A stretch of 64,000 nucleotides of DNA, taken from assembly GCA_963575745.1 (NCBI GenBank), contig CAUYUJ010016059.1, positions 2,449,849-2,513,848 of the forward strand, written 5' to 3'. The notes below the pieces were generated by a model. That model did no database searches. It saw nothing but the letters and a program-made list of their open reading frames with translations, and was not told where the DNA came from. A program made the translations under genes and the position numbers. Positions 10,701 through 21,544 of the stretch are shown piece after piece (positions within the stretch are counted from its first letter, which is position 1; each line of letters opens with the position of its first letter). The DNA comes from Prorocentrum cordatum (Eukaryota > Sar > Dinophyceae > Prorocentrales > Prorocentraceae).

Positions 10701-11535
10701 ACGACAACCATTTTGAGACTGTTCGCTCTCATCTGCTCGCGTGCCATTCTACACGTATCTCCCAAACCCTCGGTACCTTCCCTCTTTGTTTTCGATCTTA
10801 CCCCCACTAGGGGTATATGTTTCTTGCCTGCGACCCCAGAAGGCAGGGGAAGAGAGGACGGGCAGGGGGAAGGGACAAGGAGGAGGGAACATGATGAAAC
10901 ACGACAGACAAATTTGCAGGAGGCGGGCTAGGATAATAATGCACGCGGCAGAACCAGACGGGCTGATTGGGCGGGTAGACCCCAAATGGCGTGTCGGGAA
11001 GGCAGGCCCAGGCGGCTAGATCGAGCAGGCGGGTTGCTGAAGCGTGAATCCTGCCGGAGTCGCAAGGAAGTCTTGAGCGATAGCGCCTCGTGATAAATCC
11101 AAAGCGAGAGCGTGATACCTGAGTGCTGCGGGCGCGGCGTCTGAAAACATGGCGAGGCAGTCCCACGCGGAAGCGCGATTCCTGTATACGTGGTAAAACA
11201 TTTCCAAGTGAGAGTACGGTTTGAGAATCAATTGTGAGGAAGTATCAGGCGGGAACCGCTGTTGTTGTAAACCGGGGGGGCGTTGTAAAAAAAACAATGT
11301 GCGAGTCCCGGGAGAAGCACTTTAATCGAAACGTGCAACGGTTATCGGGCAGGAGGGTCAACCATTTTTTTTCGAAGTGAGAGTTGAACTCCGACAACAA
11401 AAGTATCAACAACCACCACAACAACGGCAATACCAATTTGACTCGTTGCTATATGCTCGCGTGGCATTTGGCACGTATGTCCCAAACCCTCGATACCCGC
11501 CCTCTTCGTATTCGATATTGTCCCCCTTGTGCGTG

Positions 11536-11571
11536 TATATATAAATATATACATATATATATATATATATA
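11536..11571. repeat. (TA)n microsatellite
   Basis: TA-rich run inside a unit of the 0.75-kb array. Confidence 0.9.
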
Positions 11572-13860
11572 AACATGTTTTTATACATGTTTTCCTGCCG
11601 CGCGTAGTTGACGCAACTCCGCACATGAACGGAAGAAGGGAGAAGGGAAGAGACAGGGTGGATGAAAAAGGACGGAGCACGACAGAGATTTGCAGGAACA
11701 GGGCTCGGAGCAACAACCTGCGTAACCGGACGGGCGGGTCGGGCGGGCGGACCCTAACGGGCAGAGGTCGGGCGGGCGGGCCCAGACGGCCTGGTCGGGC
11801 GGGCGGATCGAACAGGAATCGCAAGGATGTTTCGGGCGATACCACGATTGCCAAGCAAATCGGAAGGACATCCAGAGCGAGAGCGTGATTCATGAGTTTT
11901 GGGGGCACGGTGTCGCAACACCTTGCGAGGAGATACCGCGCGAAAGCGCGACCCTTGCATAACATCAGAGAAGGTCCCGCGCGAGATCGCGAACTTGACA
12001 TACATCTTTGAACATTGTATCAGGGGGCGCAGTTGTTGTTATTGCTGTTATTGCTGTAAATCAGGGCCCCAGTCCAGTTTGAGGACCACGACTTTGCTTT
12101 ATCATCAAACAGGGCGCGAGTGCCGCGAGGAACACTTTAATTGAACCACACACAAGGTGCACCAGAAGGTGCTCGCGTGATTTTCAACACGTATATCCCA
12201 AACCCGCGGTACCCGCATTCTCCGTACCGAACCCATTGGGGGATATCTTCCTTACTTGTCTCGTGTAGTTGGCGCGGCTACTAAGACAGGGGAAGGAAGG
12301 GATAAGGGAAGAGACAACGGGGATGGAAAAGGATGGAGCACGAGAGATATTCGCAGGAACGGACCTGAGCAGGGGTAGAAGCGGCAGAACCATGTGGACG
12401 GGTCGGGCGGGCGGACCCTGACGGGCAGATGTCGGGCGGGCGGGCCCAGACGGCCGGGTCGAGCGGGCGGGTCGCTGAAAGGTCAGTGCAACAGGAATCG
12501 CAAGGATGTTCCGGGCGATGGCGCGATCTCCAAGTCAATCGATAGGCAAACTACCAGCAAGGGCGTTATTCATGTGTGTTGGGGGCCGCCGCAATACATC
12601 GTGATGAAGTACTTCGCGAGAGCGCGATTCCTGGATAATTGGGGGGGGGCTCCCGCGTGAGAGCGCGATTCTGTGTATCGGTTGGGAACCGTTGCTGTTG
12701 TGAGTCGCGGGCCAGGGGCGCAGTTTGAGGATTGAGCATTTCCCTCATGAAAATTGGGTGCGACACCTGGGAGTAGCGTTTAAACTGAAACAACCCAAGT
12801 GGGCCGTTGTTCATGAGAAATGGGAATCCAACAACAATCACCATTCTAAGACTGTTGGCTATTATCTGCCTGCGTGCCATTCAGCACGGATATCCTAAAA
12901 CCCTTTGTGCCCGCCCGCATCGTCTGCGGTCATACCCCCTTTTATGGGCATATCTTCCTTACCTGCCACGCGTATTTAGCGCAGCCCCTCAAACAGGGGA
13001 AGAGAAGACGGATGGAACGGGGAGAGTACAGAATGGAGCACGAGAGAGATTATAGCAGGAGGGTGGCTAGGAGAAGAAACCACGTGGCAGAACCAGACGG
13101 ACGGGTCGGGCGGGCGGACCCCAAAGGGCGGATCGGGAAGTCGGGCCCAGGCGGCCAGGTCGAGCAGGCGGGTTGCTGAAGCGTGTGAGTATTGCATGAA
13201 TCGCGATTCCAAATCTGGATCGTGGGGAAATCCAAACCGAGCGCGTGATTCCTGAGTGTCGAGGGCACGGCGCCGCAATAAACTGTGAGGAAGCAGCTCG
13301 CGAGAGCGCGATTCACTGATATGTGGTGGGGAAGTGCCGCGCGAGAGCGCGATTTTGAAATACATTGAGAACAAGTATCAGGCGGGAACCGTTGTTGCAG
13401 TAAGTCGGGGGCCAGGGTCGCAGTTTGAGGAGCAAAACTTTCCCTGATCAAAGGTCGCGGCTGCTGTTGGTCGCGGCGTCGCGCCGACAACGGTGTGTCT
13501 GTACTTGTCCTGTGTTGGCGCGATGGCTGCCGACGCTTCGTGCAGCGCCGGCTGCGATATTCGTTTTCATTGTTTGCCCTGCCGGGCTTCATTCTTTGCC
13601 TTGTTGAGCAGGCACTCTTGGGGACAAACAGATTTAGCCATATAAAATCAGATTGCGAGCCCAGGGAGGAGCACTTTAATTAAAAAGCGCCAGGTGCACC
13701 GGGGGGGGGGATTCTCATCAATTTGATGTTAGAGTTGACCATCCAGCAACAACCATAATCTTACGACTGTTCGCTCTTATCCGCTCCCATGCCATTCAAC
13801 ACGTACATCGCAAACCATATGTACCCGCCCTCTTCGTCTTCGATCATACCCTTTGGATGT

Positions 13861-13867
13861 GTATATA

Positions 13868-13915
<48 letters not shown>

Positions 13916-13917
13916 TA
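13861..13917. repeat. (TA)n microsatellite
   Basis: About 25 TA dinucleotides, in the corresponding position of a later unit to the tract at 11536. Confidence 0.95.
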
Positions 13918-14479
13918 CACACATTACGTGCCCCGCGTATTTAACGCAGCCCCTCAAACAAGGGAAGAGCAGCACGAGAGAGATTAGCACGAGGGGGGGC
14001 CAGAAGAAGAACGCACGTGGCAAAACCAAACGGGGTCGGGCGGGCGGACCCCAACGGGCGGATCGGGAAGGCGGGCTCAGGCGGCCAGGTCGAGCAGGCG
14101 GGTCGCGGAAACGTGAGTCTTGCACAAATCGCAGGGATGTCTCAGGGGATAGCGCGATTTCTTGAATAAACCGTGAGGGAATCCAAAGCGAGCGCGTACC
14201 TCTTGAGAGGTCGGGTGCAGCGTGTGAATATGTTGCGACAAAGTCCCACGCGAGGGAGCGACTCTTTCAATAATAGTGAGGAAGTCACGCGCGAGGCCAG
14301 GATATTTAATAAATTGTGAAGGAGTATCAGGAGGGAACCGTTGTTTTGGTAGTTCGGGGGCCAGCAACACCTTAGGAGGCGTACGTCATGGGAAAAAAAC
14401 ACAATGGGCACCAGAGGGGGACCAACAACAGCAATTCTTTAGAACAGAGGGCTCGGCAACAACAGTAGCAAACACACGT

Positions 14480-14555
14480 AACGCAGGCCGCGGAATCCAA
14501 TGTAAGCCACGCGCCCAGGGACAATGAATATCCGCTCGGCCTTCTCACTCTGATA
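14480..14555 (+). repeat. Dispersed repeat, copy 2
   Basis: Shows 'AAGCCACGCGCCCAGGGACA', 'TCCGCTCGGCC' and 'CTCACTCTGAT', matching the flank at 2281-2365. Here it is not next to a GGTCGC array. Confidence 0.65.
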
Positions 14556-14692
14556 TAATATGGTTGTTTCGTTATCGGGGCGCCTGACCCAGGGCGGCTG
14601 GGAAACTTATGCCCTTACGGTGGCAGTTACGAGCATGTACTTTCCAGCCGCCCTGGGACAGGCGCCCAGACCGCGAAACATAGTATGTTATA
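14556..14692. mobile_element. Small foldback element
   Basis: Left arm 14563-14605 and the reverse complement of right arm 14641-14684 share GTTTCG, then GGGCGCCTG and CCCAGGGCGGCTGG, giving a near-complete hairpin with a loop of about 35 bases. No coding capacity. It could be a MITE or a structured RNA; I favour MITE because of its location among repeats. Confidence 0.6.
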
Positions 14693-15204
14693 CAAGTCTT
14701 CGCCCGCTGACAGATATCCGATGTCTGAATTTCTATACAACGTTCCCGCTGGCGGTCTCGAGGCCGAAAGCGGAGAAAACATATCCCGTCCTGTTTTTTT
14801 AGGACATCGCAGATCTCAGTCCCTGGGCCGGAACCCTACAGACCCCACATTTCTGCTGCACTTTTTCACGCCAGATCGATGCGTGATGGTCCTGGGCCTC
14901 GAACTGGGCGGAAACGCTTGGGGTGCACAAGTTGCAGCGCCCAGATCTGAAGGTTGGTTCCCCCCGGGGGCCACTGCCTCTCCCTCTGCCTCTCGCCGCC
15001 CAGCGCCTCTACAGAAGCCGGAGATTCGCCGACGAACGGAGGGCATGACGGCCACAATCCCCGATTTGCGGGGCTTCTGGATCGACCGAAAAGTGGAAGC
15101 CAAACTCAGGGATGCATGACGGGGGGCGTCCACCGTGGGCAAAAAAGACGTCTGTAGCCGCGGCCTCGCGGGCCGGGTTACTGAGCCGCGATCAAGCTGA
15201 TACA
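14693..15204. other. No gene recognised
   Basis: Frames of 144 codons (plus, 14685-15119) and 176 codons (minus, 14816-15346) overlap on opposite strands, and neither contains a domain or motif I recognise. Confidence 0.5.
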
Positions 15205-15335
15205 GGGCTTTATTTCGCGGATGCCCCGCGCGGAACGTTTCCGTGCGACCGCGCATCCACGGGATCGCGCGCCTGAGTCCAGACAGCGAGGGCGCGGATA
15301 CGGACATGTTCGCCGCTCGTGAGTCCATCTTCAAT
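15205..15335 (+). repeat. Dispersed 'ATGCCCCGCGCGGA' repeat, copy 1
   Basis: Blocks ATGCCCCGCGCGGA, 'GGGATCGCGC', 'GAGGGCGCGGATACG' and 'TTCGCCGCTCGTGA' recur in the same order and spacing at about 59366-59470. Confidence 0.7.
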
Positions 15336-16082
15336 ATGGTGTGCAACAGGTGAGCGACGCAAAAAAAACTAGTCGATTGCGCCGACAGTCGCGTGTAAGC
15401 TGCCGGCGTAAGGTCGCGCGCAGGCGATCTCGTTTCTAATGTGGCGTGCCGCGCGCCCGTGTAACCCGCGGCGTAAGGCTTTCAACCCGCTTCTTCTTTT
15501 TGTTCAAGTGGCAGCGCCCATCCAAACCAGAGGAGTAATAGTGGGATAGCGCAGATGGGGGGCCAGAGTAGGTGCAATAGTATGTGCAGTATTTTTTGCA
15601 TGGATGCGATCACTTGCGGTCTGGACCTCATGCATAGTTGCGTGTCGATGCAACCGTGCATTCTTCCGCACGAAATCTTTTTTACAAAACTTGCCGTAGT
15701 TCGTGCCCCCCCGGAAGGGTGCGCGCAGTAGTCCGCGCGAGCTAACTATTGCACCTCCAACCGCCCACCGAAGGTAGAATGACCATATCATGACAGTTGC
15801 AGCTGAAGTCGAAGGCAATATTTTTGTCAAGCAGATCGCTGGCTCACCCTTCTCCTGAGTCAGCCACCGGCAGACGGGCTAGGGAAAGCGGGAAGGGGGA
15901 AGGCTCTTTCGAAACACTCTCTTTATAGAAGCACCCCTGCTTCTCAGAAGGCGCGGGCCTTGTCTGTAGGTCTAGGGCCGGTGCCTTATAAGAAGCAGCC
16001 TCCTTCTAAGAAGCCTCCCCCCTCCCCCTACCCCGTTGTGCGCGCCGCCCACTGAGGGCGTTGCCCCCGCCTCGACCAGACG
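15336..16082. other. No gene recognised
   Basis: Contains two GGCGTAAGG-like motifs at 15400-15480, a 108-codon minus frame at 15504-15830 without recognisable domains, and several TTCTNAGAAGG-like palindromes at 15905-16010 that resemble the tract at 60.98-61.14 kb. Confidence 0.5.
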
Positions 16083-16228
16083 CAAGAGTGACCTTTCGTC
16101 GGAGTGACTTTTGGTGCCGGCCCCACGGGGTCCCGACCGCCGAACGTGATGCGATAGTAGCGTCTTGCGCGCTTGTGTTTGGCCCCCCAGTGGCCCCCCA
16201 AAAAGCCGCGCACCAAAGGTCACTCTTA
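16083..16228. mobile_element. Foldback/MITE-like element with about 16-bp inverted ends
   Basis: Left end AAGAGTGACCTTTCG at 16084 matches the reverse complement of the right end at 16211-16228, TAAGAGTGACCTTTGGTG. A second internal GAGTGACTTTTGGTGC near 16102 partly repeats the left end. No coding capacity. Confidence 0.6.
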
Positions 16229-16261
16229 CCCGGGGTCACGCTTAAGTGTAGCCGACCGTCG

Positions 16262-16405
16262 CTCCAGTCTGAGGCCCCGCCCTCGAGGTCTGGCCGCAGC
16301 CCGCGCGCCTCGCGCAGGGGCGGCGCCGCCGCCGGCAGGGCGCCCTCCGCCTGCAGCTCGCGCGCCGGCTCGGGCAGCGGTACCGCCGCCGGCGCGGCCG
16401 CGAGG
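16262..16405 (+). repeat. Relic of the Ser/Ala-rich minisatellite
   Basis: In the frame running through 16300-16400 it reads GGAAAGRAPSACSSRAGSGS, clearly related to the repeat peptide of the partial gene at 2-1594. It then runs into GGCCCC-type repeats, so it is a detached fragment. Confidence 0.55.
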
Positions 16406-16417
16406 CCGCCCCAAGAG

Positions 16418-17060
16418 GGCCCCGAGAACGCCCAGGAAGGGCCCGGCGAACCGAAAAGGGGCCTCAATGGCCCACAACGGCGCCTCAAGAGGACCCCAAA
16501 CATATCTCCAAGAGTACGCAGAGAAGTCTAGAAAAGAAGCGGAAGGGAAAAGGCACAAGGGGTGGAGAGTGGAGGGGAGAGAGGGAGGAAGGGGGGGGCA
16601 TTCCAGGTACACGCTAAGTGGGGGGAAAGCGTTCAAGAGGGGCCCCAACAGGGCCCCAAGGGGGCCCCGAGAACGCCTGGGAAAGGCCCTGCGAACACAA
16701 AATGGGCCCCAATGAGTACCCAACAAGTACACCCAAGAGCACCCAGGGAAGTCTAAAAAAAAGTGGAAGGGAAAAGGAAACAGGGGTGGAGAGGGAAGGA
16801 GGGAGAGGGACGAGAGGGGGCATTCCAGGTACACGCTAAGGGGGGGGAAAGCGCTCCACTACTGCCATTTCAATTCCATTCCCCTGACAATAGGAACGGG
16901 GAGCACCGAGGGAGGGACCCCATGAAAGCTCAAGGGGCGTTCCAACAGGGCCCCAATGCGGGCCCCGAGAACGCCCAGGCAGAGCCCGGCTAACCCAAAA
17001 GGGGCGTCAATGGGACCACAACAGCGCTCCAAGAGAACCCAGGAGGGCCTTTCAAGAGGG
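16418..17060 (+). repeat. Tandem repeat of about 245 bp, three copies
   Basis: Each copy begins GGCCCCGAGAACGCCYRGG (16418, 16663, 16961), followed by an AAAAGGGGC/AATGGG block. Copies 1 and 2 continue through 'GGAAGTCTA', a GGAGAGGGA-rich stretch and 'CATTCCAGGTACACGCTAAG'. Copy 3 is truncated. No coding frame is conserved. Confidence 0.8.
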
Positions 17061-17190
17061 CCCCCCAGACACTTAGCGTGTAACTCGGAAGGCTGTTCCA
17101 CCCGACCCTACTTAGCGTGTCCCCCCCTGCGTCGCTTAGCGTGTCAACGCCTTCGGTCTCGCAAGGCCCGAAATTACGTACACGCTAAGA
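16605..17190. repeat. Six copies of ACACGCTAAG in both orientations
   Basis: The decamer occurs forward near 16610, 16832 and 17180 and as CTTAGCGTGT near 17072, 17111 and 17135. Confidence 0.7.
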
Positions 17191-17576
17191 ACAGGACCCC
17201 GACCGTACCCTTGTCACGTACTCGAGGCATTTGCATCAAGTTACCAGATCAAGGGGCCCACATTGTTATGGATGGTTGGCAATTTCAGAAACGCTATTTG
17301 CTGCGCAAGCTAAACGGGATGTTCGCGCGATGCATGACTCACAGTGAGGCCCCAGACTCAAAGAGGAAGTGCTTGTGGGAAGGAGGGGCAGGAGAAGGAT
17401 GCGATGGGGGGCCGAAAAGTCCGCACGGCAACAGCAATGATATTGTTGAAGGAGGAAGAGGGCGACACCGAAAGTGGCAGGTTGAGGAAGAAGGGCGGCG
17501 GTTATTTGGCAATGGAACGATGGACAAGCAGCGCGGCCCGCGCCATGTTGCTCTGCCGGTCCAGGGGAACAGCTGT
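17191..17576. other. No gene recognised
   Basis: A 208-codon plus frame (16956-17582) and 104- and 84-codon minus frames overlap here. None has a recognisable domain. Confidence 0.5.
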
Positions 17577-17936
17577 TCATAGCCAGTGCACAAGGCGTTC
17601 GACGCCTAGCTCGCCCACCAGCTTCTCCGCTTCTTTCCTGCCCGCTTCAGCGCGGGAGTTAAACGCCCACAGGCGTGCCGCCATGTCTGCGGGTGGCCCG
17701 CGGGAAAGGACATCAAGGCTGGGTTTGCGTATCATCAGCAGGTTGTCCACGACGGGAGAGCATCACGTAGAGATGCAGCCAGAGGGCGTCCAGATCCTCT
17801 GCGTCCGTCGGTGATGAATCCTTGGTGCATGGTCTGGCCCTGGCAGGCCGTGGGCGTGAGGACCTCGGCGTAGGACATGACCAGGCCGGCGCGCGTTACC
17901 TTATGCACGCGGAAGCCGAACGGATTCGAAGACCGC
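17577..17936 (-). pseudogene. SF1/Pif1-like helicase, C-terminal fragment
   Basis: Reading the minus strand from 17936, one frame gives a beta-strand-rich stretch ending in LTPTACQGQTMHQGFITD. After a frameshift it gives EDLDALWLHLYVMLSR, and after a second shift a tail beginning VDNLLMIRKP that ends at a TGA at 17579-17577. The QGQT box and the YVMLSR box are the last conserved helicase motifs of the Pif1/RecD-like superfamily 1 helicases, which unwind DNA using ATP. The Walker A and B part is missing: the 5' side stops at 17940, where the 97-bp satellite begins. The helicase could come from a transposon, a large DNA virus or a host gene; the sequence does not decide. It is certainly broken. 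Confidence 0.6.
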
Positions 17937-17939
17937 CGC

Positions 17940-19540
17940 TAAACGAGAAAGAAAACCGCATATCCCAGCAACGGCAAAGTCTCACCTGATCTGAATAAGA
18001 CGTCACTCCGCTGGACCCCCCGGCAACCCCCGAAAGTTTCGACGGTTTCGCCGCTCGCAAACCCCAGCGACGACGAGGTGTCATCTGATCTGAATAAAAA
18101 ACCATTCCCTTCGAACGTGCTGAGAGTTTCGCAGCTCGCAGCCCCCAGCGACGGCGAGGTCTCATCTGATCTGAATGAAACGTCCCTCCGCTGCAACCTT
18201 CAGCAACCAAATTTGACAACAGTTCCGAACGCACTTCGCATCGTCCACAGACGGTGAGGTCTGATCTGGTCTAAGTCGGACGTCACTCGCTGGACCCCCA
18301 AGCAACCCACGACGGCGGCGACATTGGCGCACTTCGCAGTTGCCTGCGACGGCGATGTCCCGTTTGAGCTGAACGAGACGTCGCACAGTCTCGCAGGTCG
18401 CAGCCCTCAGCGACAGTGATATCTCACGTGCTATTGACAGACACCACCCCGCGGGACCCCCCAACAGCTTTCGAAAATGTTGACAATCTCGCTGTTCGCA
18501 GGCCCCAGTTACGCCGAATTCTCACCTGGTCGGAATAAGACACCAATCCGCTGGAATCCCCAGAAGCTTGCGAAAATGGCGGCGCTGGCGCAGTTCGCAG
18601 CCCCCGGGGCCGGCGACGTCTCGTCCGCTATGAATTAGATGTCGTTTGGTTTGCGCTCCCTGTGCAGCCCGCGAATGTGGCCACAGTTTCGGACACCGCA
18701 GCCCCCAGCGACAGTGGGATCTCACCTGATCTGAGTAGGCGCCATTCCGTTGAACCCCCCCCCCCCCAGCTGCCTTCGAAAAGGGGGACAATGCCGCAGC
18801 CCCCAACCCCAGCGACGGCGAGGTTTTTTTTGACTTGATTAAGACGTCGCATCACTGCACCCCTGGGCAGCCCTCGAAAGCGGCAGCATTTTCGCAGATC
18901 GCAGCCCCCGAGGGACATCGACGCGTGATATGATGTGAATAAAACGTAGTTCCGTTGGACCTTCGGGCAACCGTCGAAACTGACGGCGCTGGCGCAATTC
19001 GCACCCCCCCCTCGCGACGGCGAGGTCCCATTTGATTTGAACACGACAGCGCTCCGCAATGGCGACAGTTTGGGCCTCCCCAGCAACAGTGGGCACTGGC
19101 GGCAGTTTGGCAGATTGCAACCCCCATGACGGCGAGGTCCCAAGTGATCTGAACAAGACGTCGCTCCGCTGGTGCCCCCAGGCAGCCCTCGAAAGTGGCG
19201 ACAGTTTCGCCGACCGCAGCTGCAGAGACGGAGGGGTCTCGGCTGATCCGACTAAGACGTCGCTCCGCAGTACCCCCGGGCAGCCTTCGAAAGTAACGAC
19301 AGCTTCGCATTTCGGATATCCCAACACGGCGAATTCTAGTCTGATTGGAATAAAACGTCACCCCGCTGAACCCCCGAACAACCCTCGAAAGTGGCGGCGG
19401 TCTGGCAGATCGCATTCCCCAGCGACGGCGACGTCCCATCATATCTGGATAAGACGCCCCTCCTTTGCACCCTCCAGCAACCCTCGAAACTGGCGGCGCT
19501 GGCGCAATTCGCAGTTCCCCAGGGACGGTGAGGTCGAGTC
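17940..19540 (+). repeat. Tandem repeat of about 97 bp, array 1
   Basis: About 17 diverged units carrying CAGCGACGGCGAGGTCTCA, 'TCTGATCTGAATAAGACGTC', 'CTCCGCTGGACCCCC' and 'CGAAAGTGGCGACAGTTTCG'. Spacings are mostly 95-100 bp, with some deleted units. It begins exactly where the helicase fragment ends. Confidence 0.85.
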
Positions 19541-19800
19541 TGATTTGAATATACCTATACGACCGCCTTGCTGGCGATAAGGAGGTTGGGGGGATTGAGA
19601 TCAAATGCCCACTGAGTGACCTCCAGCCTGCCACCACGATATCATCTCTCTCTTTCTGTCTCCCTCTCTATCAGAGTTTCCCTCCACCACAATGATGATC
19701 GCGATGACGATGAGATCCCACTATCCACCTATCCGTCGATCGACGTGTCGGTGAATCTCACTGTCGATCTCACGATCGACTTCAAAAGCAACATGGAAAG
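19541..19800 (+). repeat. Junction module with GATAAGGAG and CGATC motifs
   Basis: 'CCTATACGACCGCC...GATAAGGAG' and a following GATCAAATGCCC recur, partly inverted, at 49265-49385. The CGATC-rich stretch at 19730-19790 resembles 49430-49630. Confidence 0.55.
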
Positions 19801-20160
19801 GCCCGCCGCAGGCGCTGAAAAACGACTTGTTGCCGGACATCCACAGGAACACCATCGGCACAACCACCAAACAACCATCAGGACAATGGATACTCCAGCA
19901 CAGGCCATTGGACATTGGATAAGATAAGATGGGTTGGATTGGAAGAAATGGATTGGATAAGATAAGATGGGTTGGATTGGCCCGCCGCAGCCGCAGAAAC
20001 ACATGAACTTATGGATTGGGTTGGGTGGATTGGATTGCGTGGGATCAGATAAGGTGGGACAAGATGGGTTGGAGAAGATAATATGGATTGGATTGGACAA
20101 GATGGATTGGATAAGTTAAGCTGGATTGGATAAGAAAGCCCGCCGCAGGCGCCGACAAAA
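19801..20160 (-). repeat. GGATTGGATAAGATAAGAT repeat with GCCCGCCGCAGGCGCC motifs
   Basis: Degenerate 10-20 bp repeats of TGGATTGGATAAGATAAGA, interrupted three times (19801, 19980, 20138) by the motif GCCCGCCGCAGGCGCC or close variants. The reverse complement of the same arrangement is found at 48976-49260. Confidence 0.8.
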
Positions 20161-20169
20161 AAAATGAAT

Positions 20170-20530
20170 TTTGAAATTGGCGACATGCTCTAGCGCCGGG
20201 ACGCCCAGGACACCCGGGACACCCGGGACCCCGCCCGGCCCAATTGGGACACCTCCCGGCCACCGGCGGACGGGAAACGGACTTTCGCTCCTACTGACAC
20301 CCGGGACACCTGGGACACCGCCCGGCCCATCTGGGACAATTCTCGGCCACTGGCGGACGGGCAGCGGACTTTCGCTCCTACTTCGGCCTAGCTACAGGAG
20401 GATCACGCGCAGCTGCGTCTCGCCCGCACGCACGACATGAACACGAAACCGAAACCCATCTCCCGGTGGGGGGTCTCGGTCTCACTGCGGTCTCACCCCC
20501 CAGCCTCCGAACGTCGTTCTTTTGCATCCC
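20170..20530 (+). repeat. Dispersed CCCGGGACACC module, copy A
   Basis: Two tandem half-units with GACACCCGGGACACC, 'CGCCCGGCCCA', 'CGGACGGG' and 'GACTTTCGCTCCTAC', followed by 'CGGCCTAGCTACAGGAGGAT'. It closely matches the reverse complement of 48640-48955 and the third copy at 49640-49890. Confidence 0.85.
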
Positions 20531-21235
20531 CGTGAAGCCTTCGAGAGTGGCGACAATTTCGCAACTCGCAGACCCCAAACACGGTGAGGTCTCACCAGAT
20601 CAATAAGACGTCGCTCCGCTGGACCCCCCAGCAGCCTTCGAACATACCACCCCCAAACAACGGCGAGGTCTCGTCTGATTGAGGCATTTCCGCTGGACCG
20701 CCAGCTGCCGTCGAAAATGGAGACATCTTCGCAGATCGCAGCTTTCAGCGATTGCGGTGTCTCGTGTGATCTGGATTTGACTTCGCTCCTTTGGGCCCCC
20801 TAGCAGCCCTCGAACATGGCAGCAATTTCGCAGTTCGCAGCCCCCCAGGGACGGCGAGGTCTCCGTCTGATCCGAATGAGACGCAATTCCGCTAGACCGC
20901 CAGTAGCCTTTGATCATGGCGACAGTTTGGCAGATCGGAGCTCCCCAGGGGCAGCGACGCCCCATCAGACCTGGATAAGACGCCCCTCCCTTGCACCCAC
21001 CAGCAGCCGTCGAAACTGGCGGCACTGGCGCAGTTCGCAGCCCCCCAGGGACGGCGAGGTCTAGTCTGAGTCTGAGTCCGCGTAGGACGTCACCTCGCTG
21101 GGATTATCCCGCAGCCCCCAAAATGGGCGACAGTTTCGCAGAACGCCGCCCCCAGGGACGGCGAAGTCTAATTGGAGTCTGCGGTAAGACGTCACTCCGC
21201 TGGACCCCCCAACAGCCTTCGAAACAGGAGGCAGG
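20531..21235 (+). repeat. Tandem repeat of about 97 bp, array 2
   Basis: Seven or eight more units of the family at 17.94-19.54 kb, split from it by the inserted modules at 19.54-20.53 kb. Confidence 0.8.
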
Positions 21236-21389
21236 GTAGCAGGCATGTAGAAGGGGAGGGGAGGCGGGAGGCGGGAGGAAGGAGGACTGGACATCACATT
21301 GCTGTACGAATTCAACACGAAAGCCCCACGCAGTTCCGCAGGGCCTTCGGCGGCCGTTCGCGACGCCGAGATCGGACGAACATTCCGCA

Positions 21390-21515
21390 GAACCTAGAAC
21401 CTCGCGATCCACCGGCTCTGGCTTCAAAGTCTCGTCCAAACCTAGAACCTAGAACCTCGAACCTAGAACCTAGAACCGTCCAATTCCGCAGAACCTAGAA
21501 CCTAGAACCTCGAGG
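21390..21515 (+). repeat. (AACCTAG)-type short repeat
   Basis: Tandem AACCTAGAACCTCG and AACCTAGAACCTAG copies. Confidence 0.85.
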
Positions 21516-21544
21516 TCCAAACCTCACAACCCTGTCTTCAAACT

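Larger units (their letters stand above)
7446..14440 (+). repeat. Tandem array of nine units of about 0.75 kb
   Basis: The landmark 'TGCTCGCGTGCCATTCAACAC' and close variants occur near 7651, 8403, 9183, 9925, 10736, 11456, 12172, 12868 and 13787, so units are about 700-920 bp. Each unit keeps the same order: landmark; a GGAGCACGAGAGA block; a GGGCGGGTCGGG block; five or so subrepeats of GTGAGGAAGTCCCACGCGAG type; a GGGAACCGTTGTTGTTGT block; 'GCGAGCCCCGGGAGGAGCAC'; and often a (CAA)n tract. No frame is conserved between units, so this is non-coding satellite DNA. Confidence 0.9.

Noticed and set aside
4500-13800. CRISPR-like array in the tandem repeats
   Set aside because: Repeats are contiguous or diverged satellites without unique spacers of constant length, and the sequence is eukaryotic.
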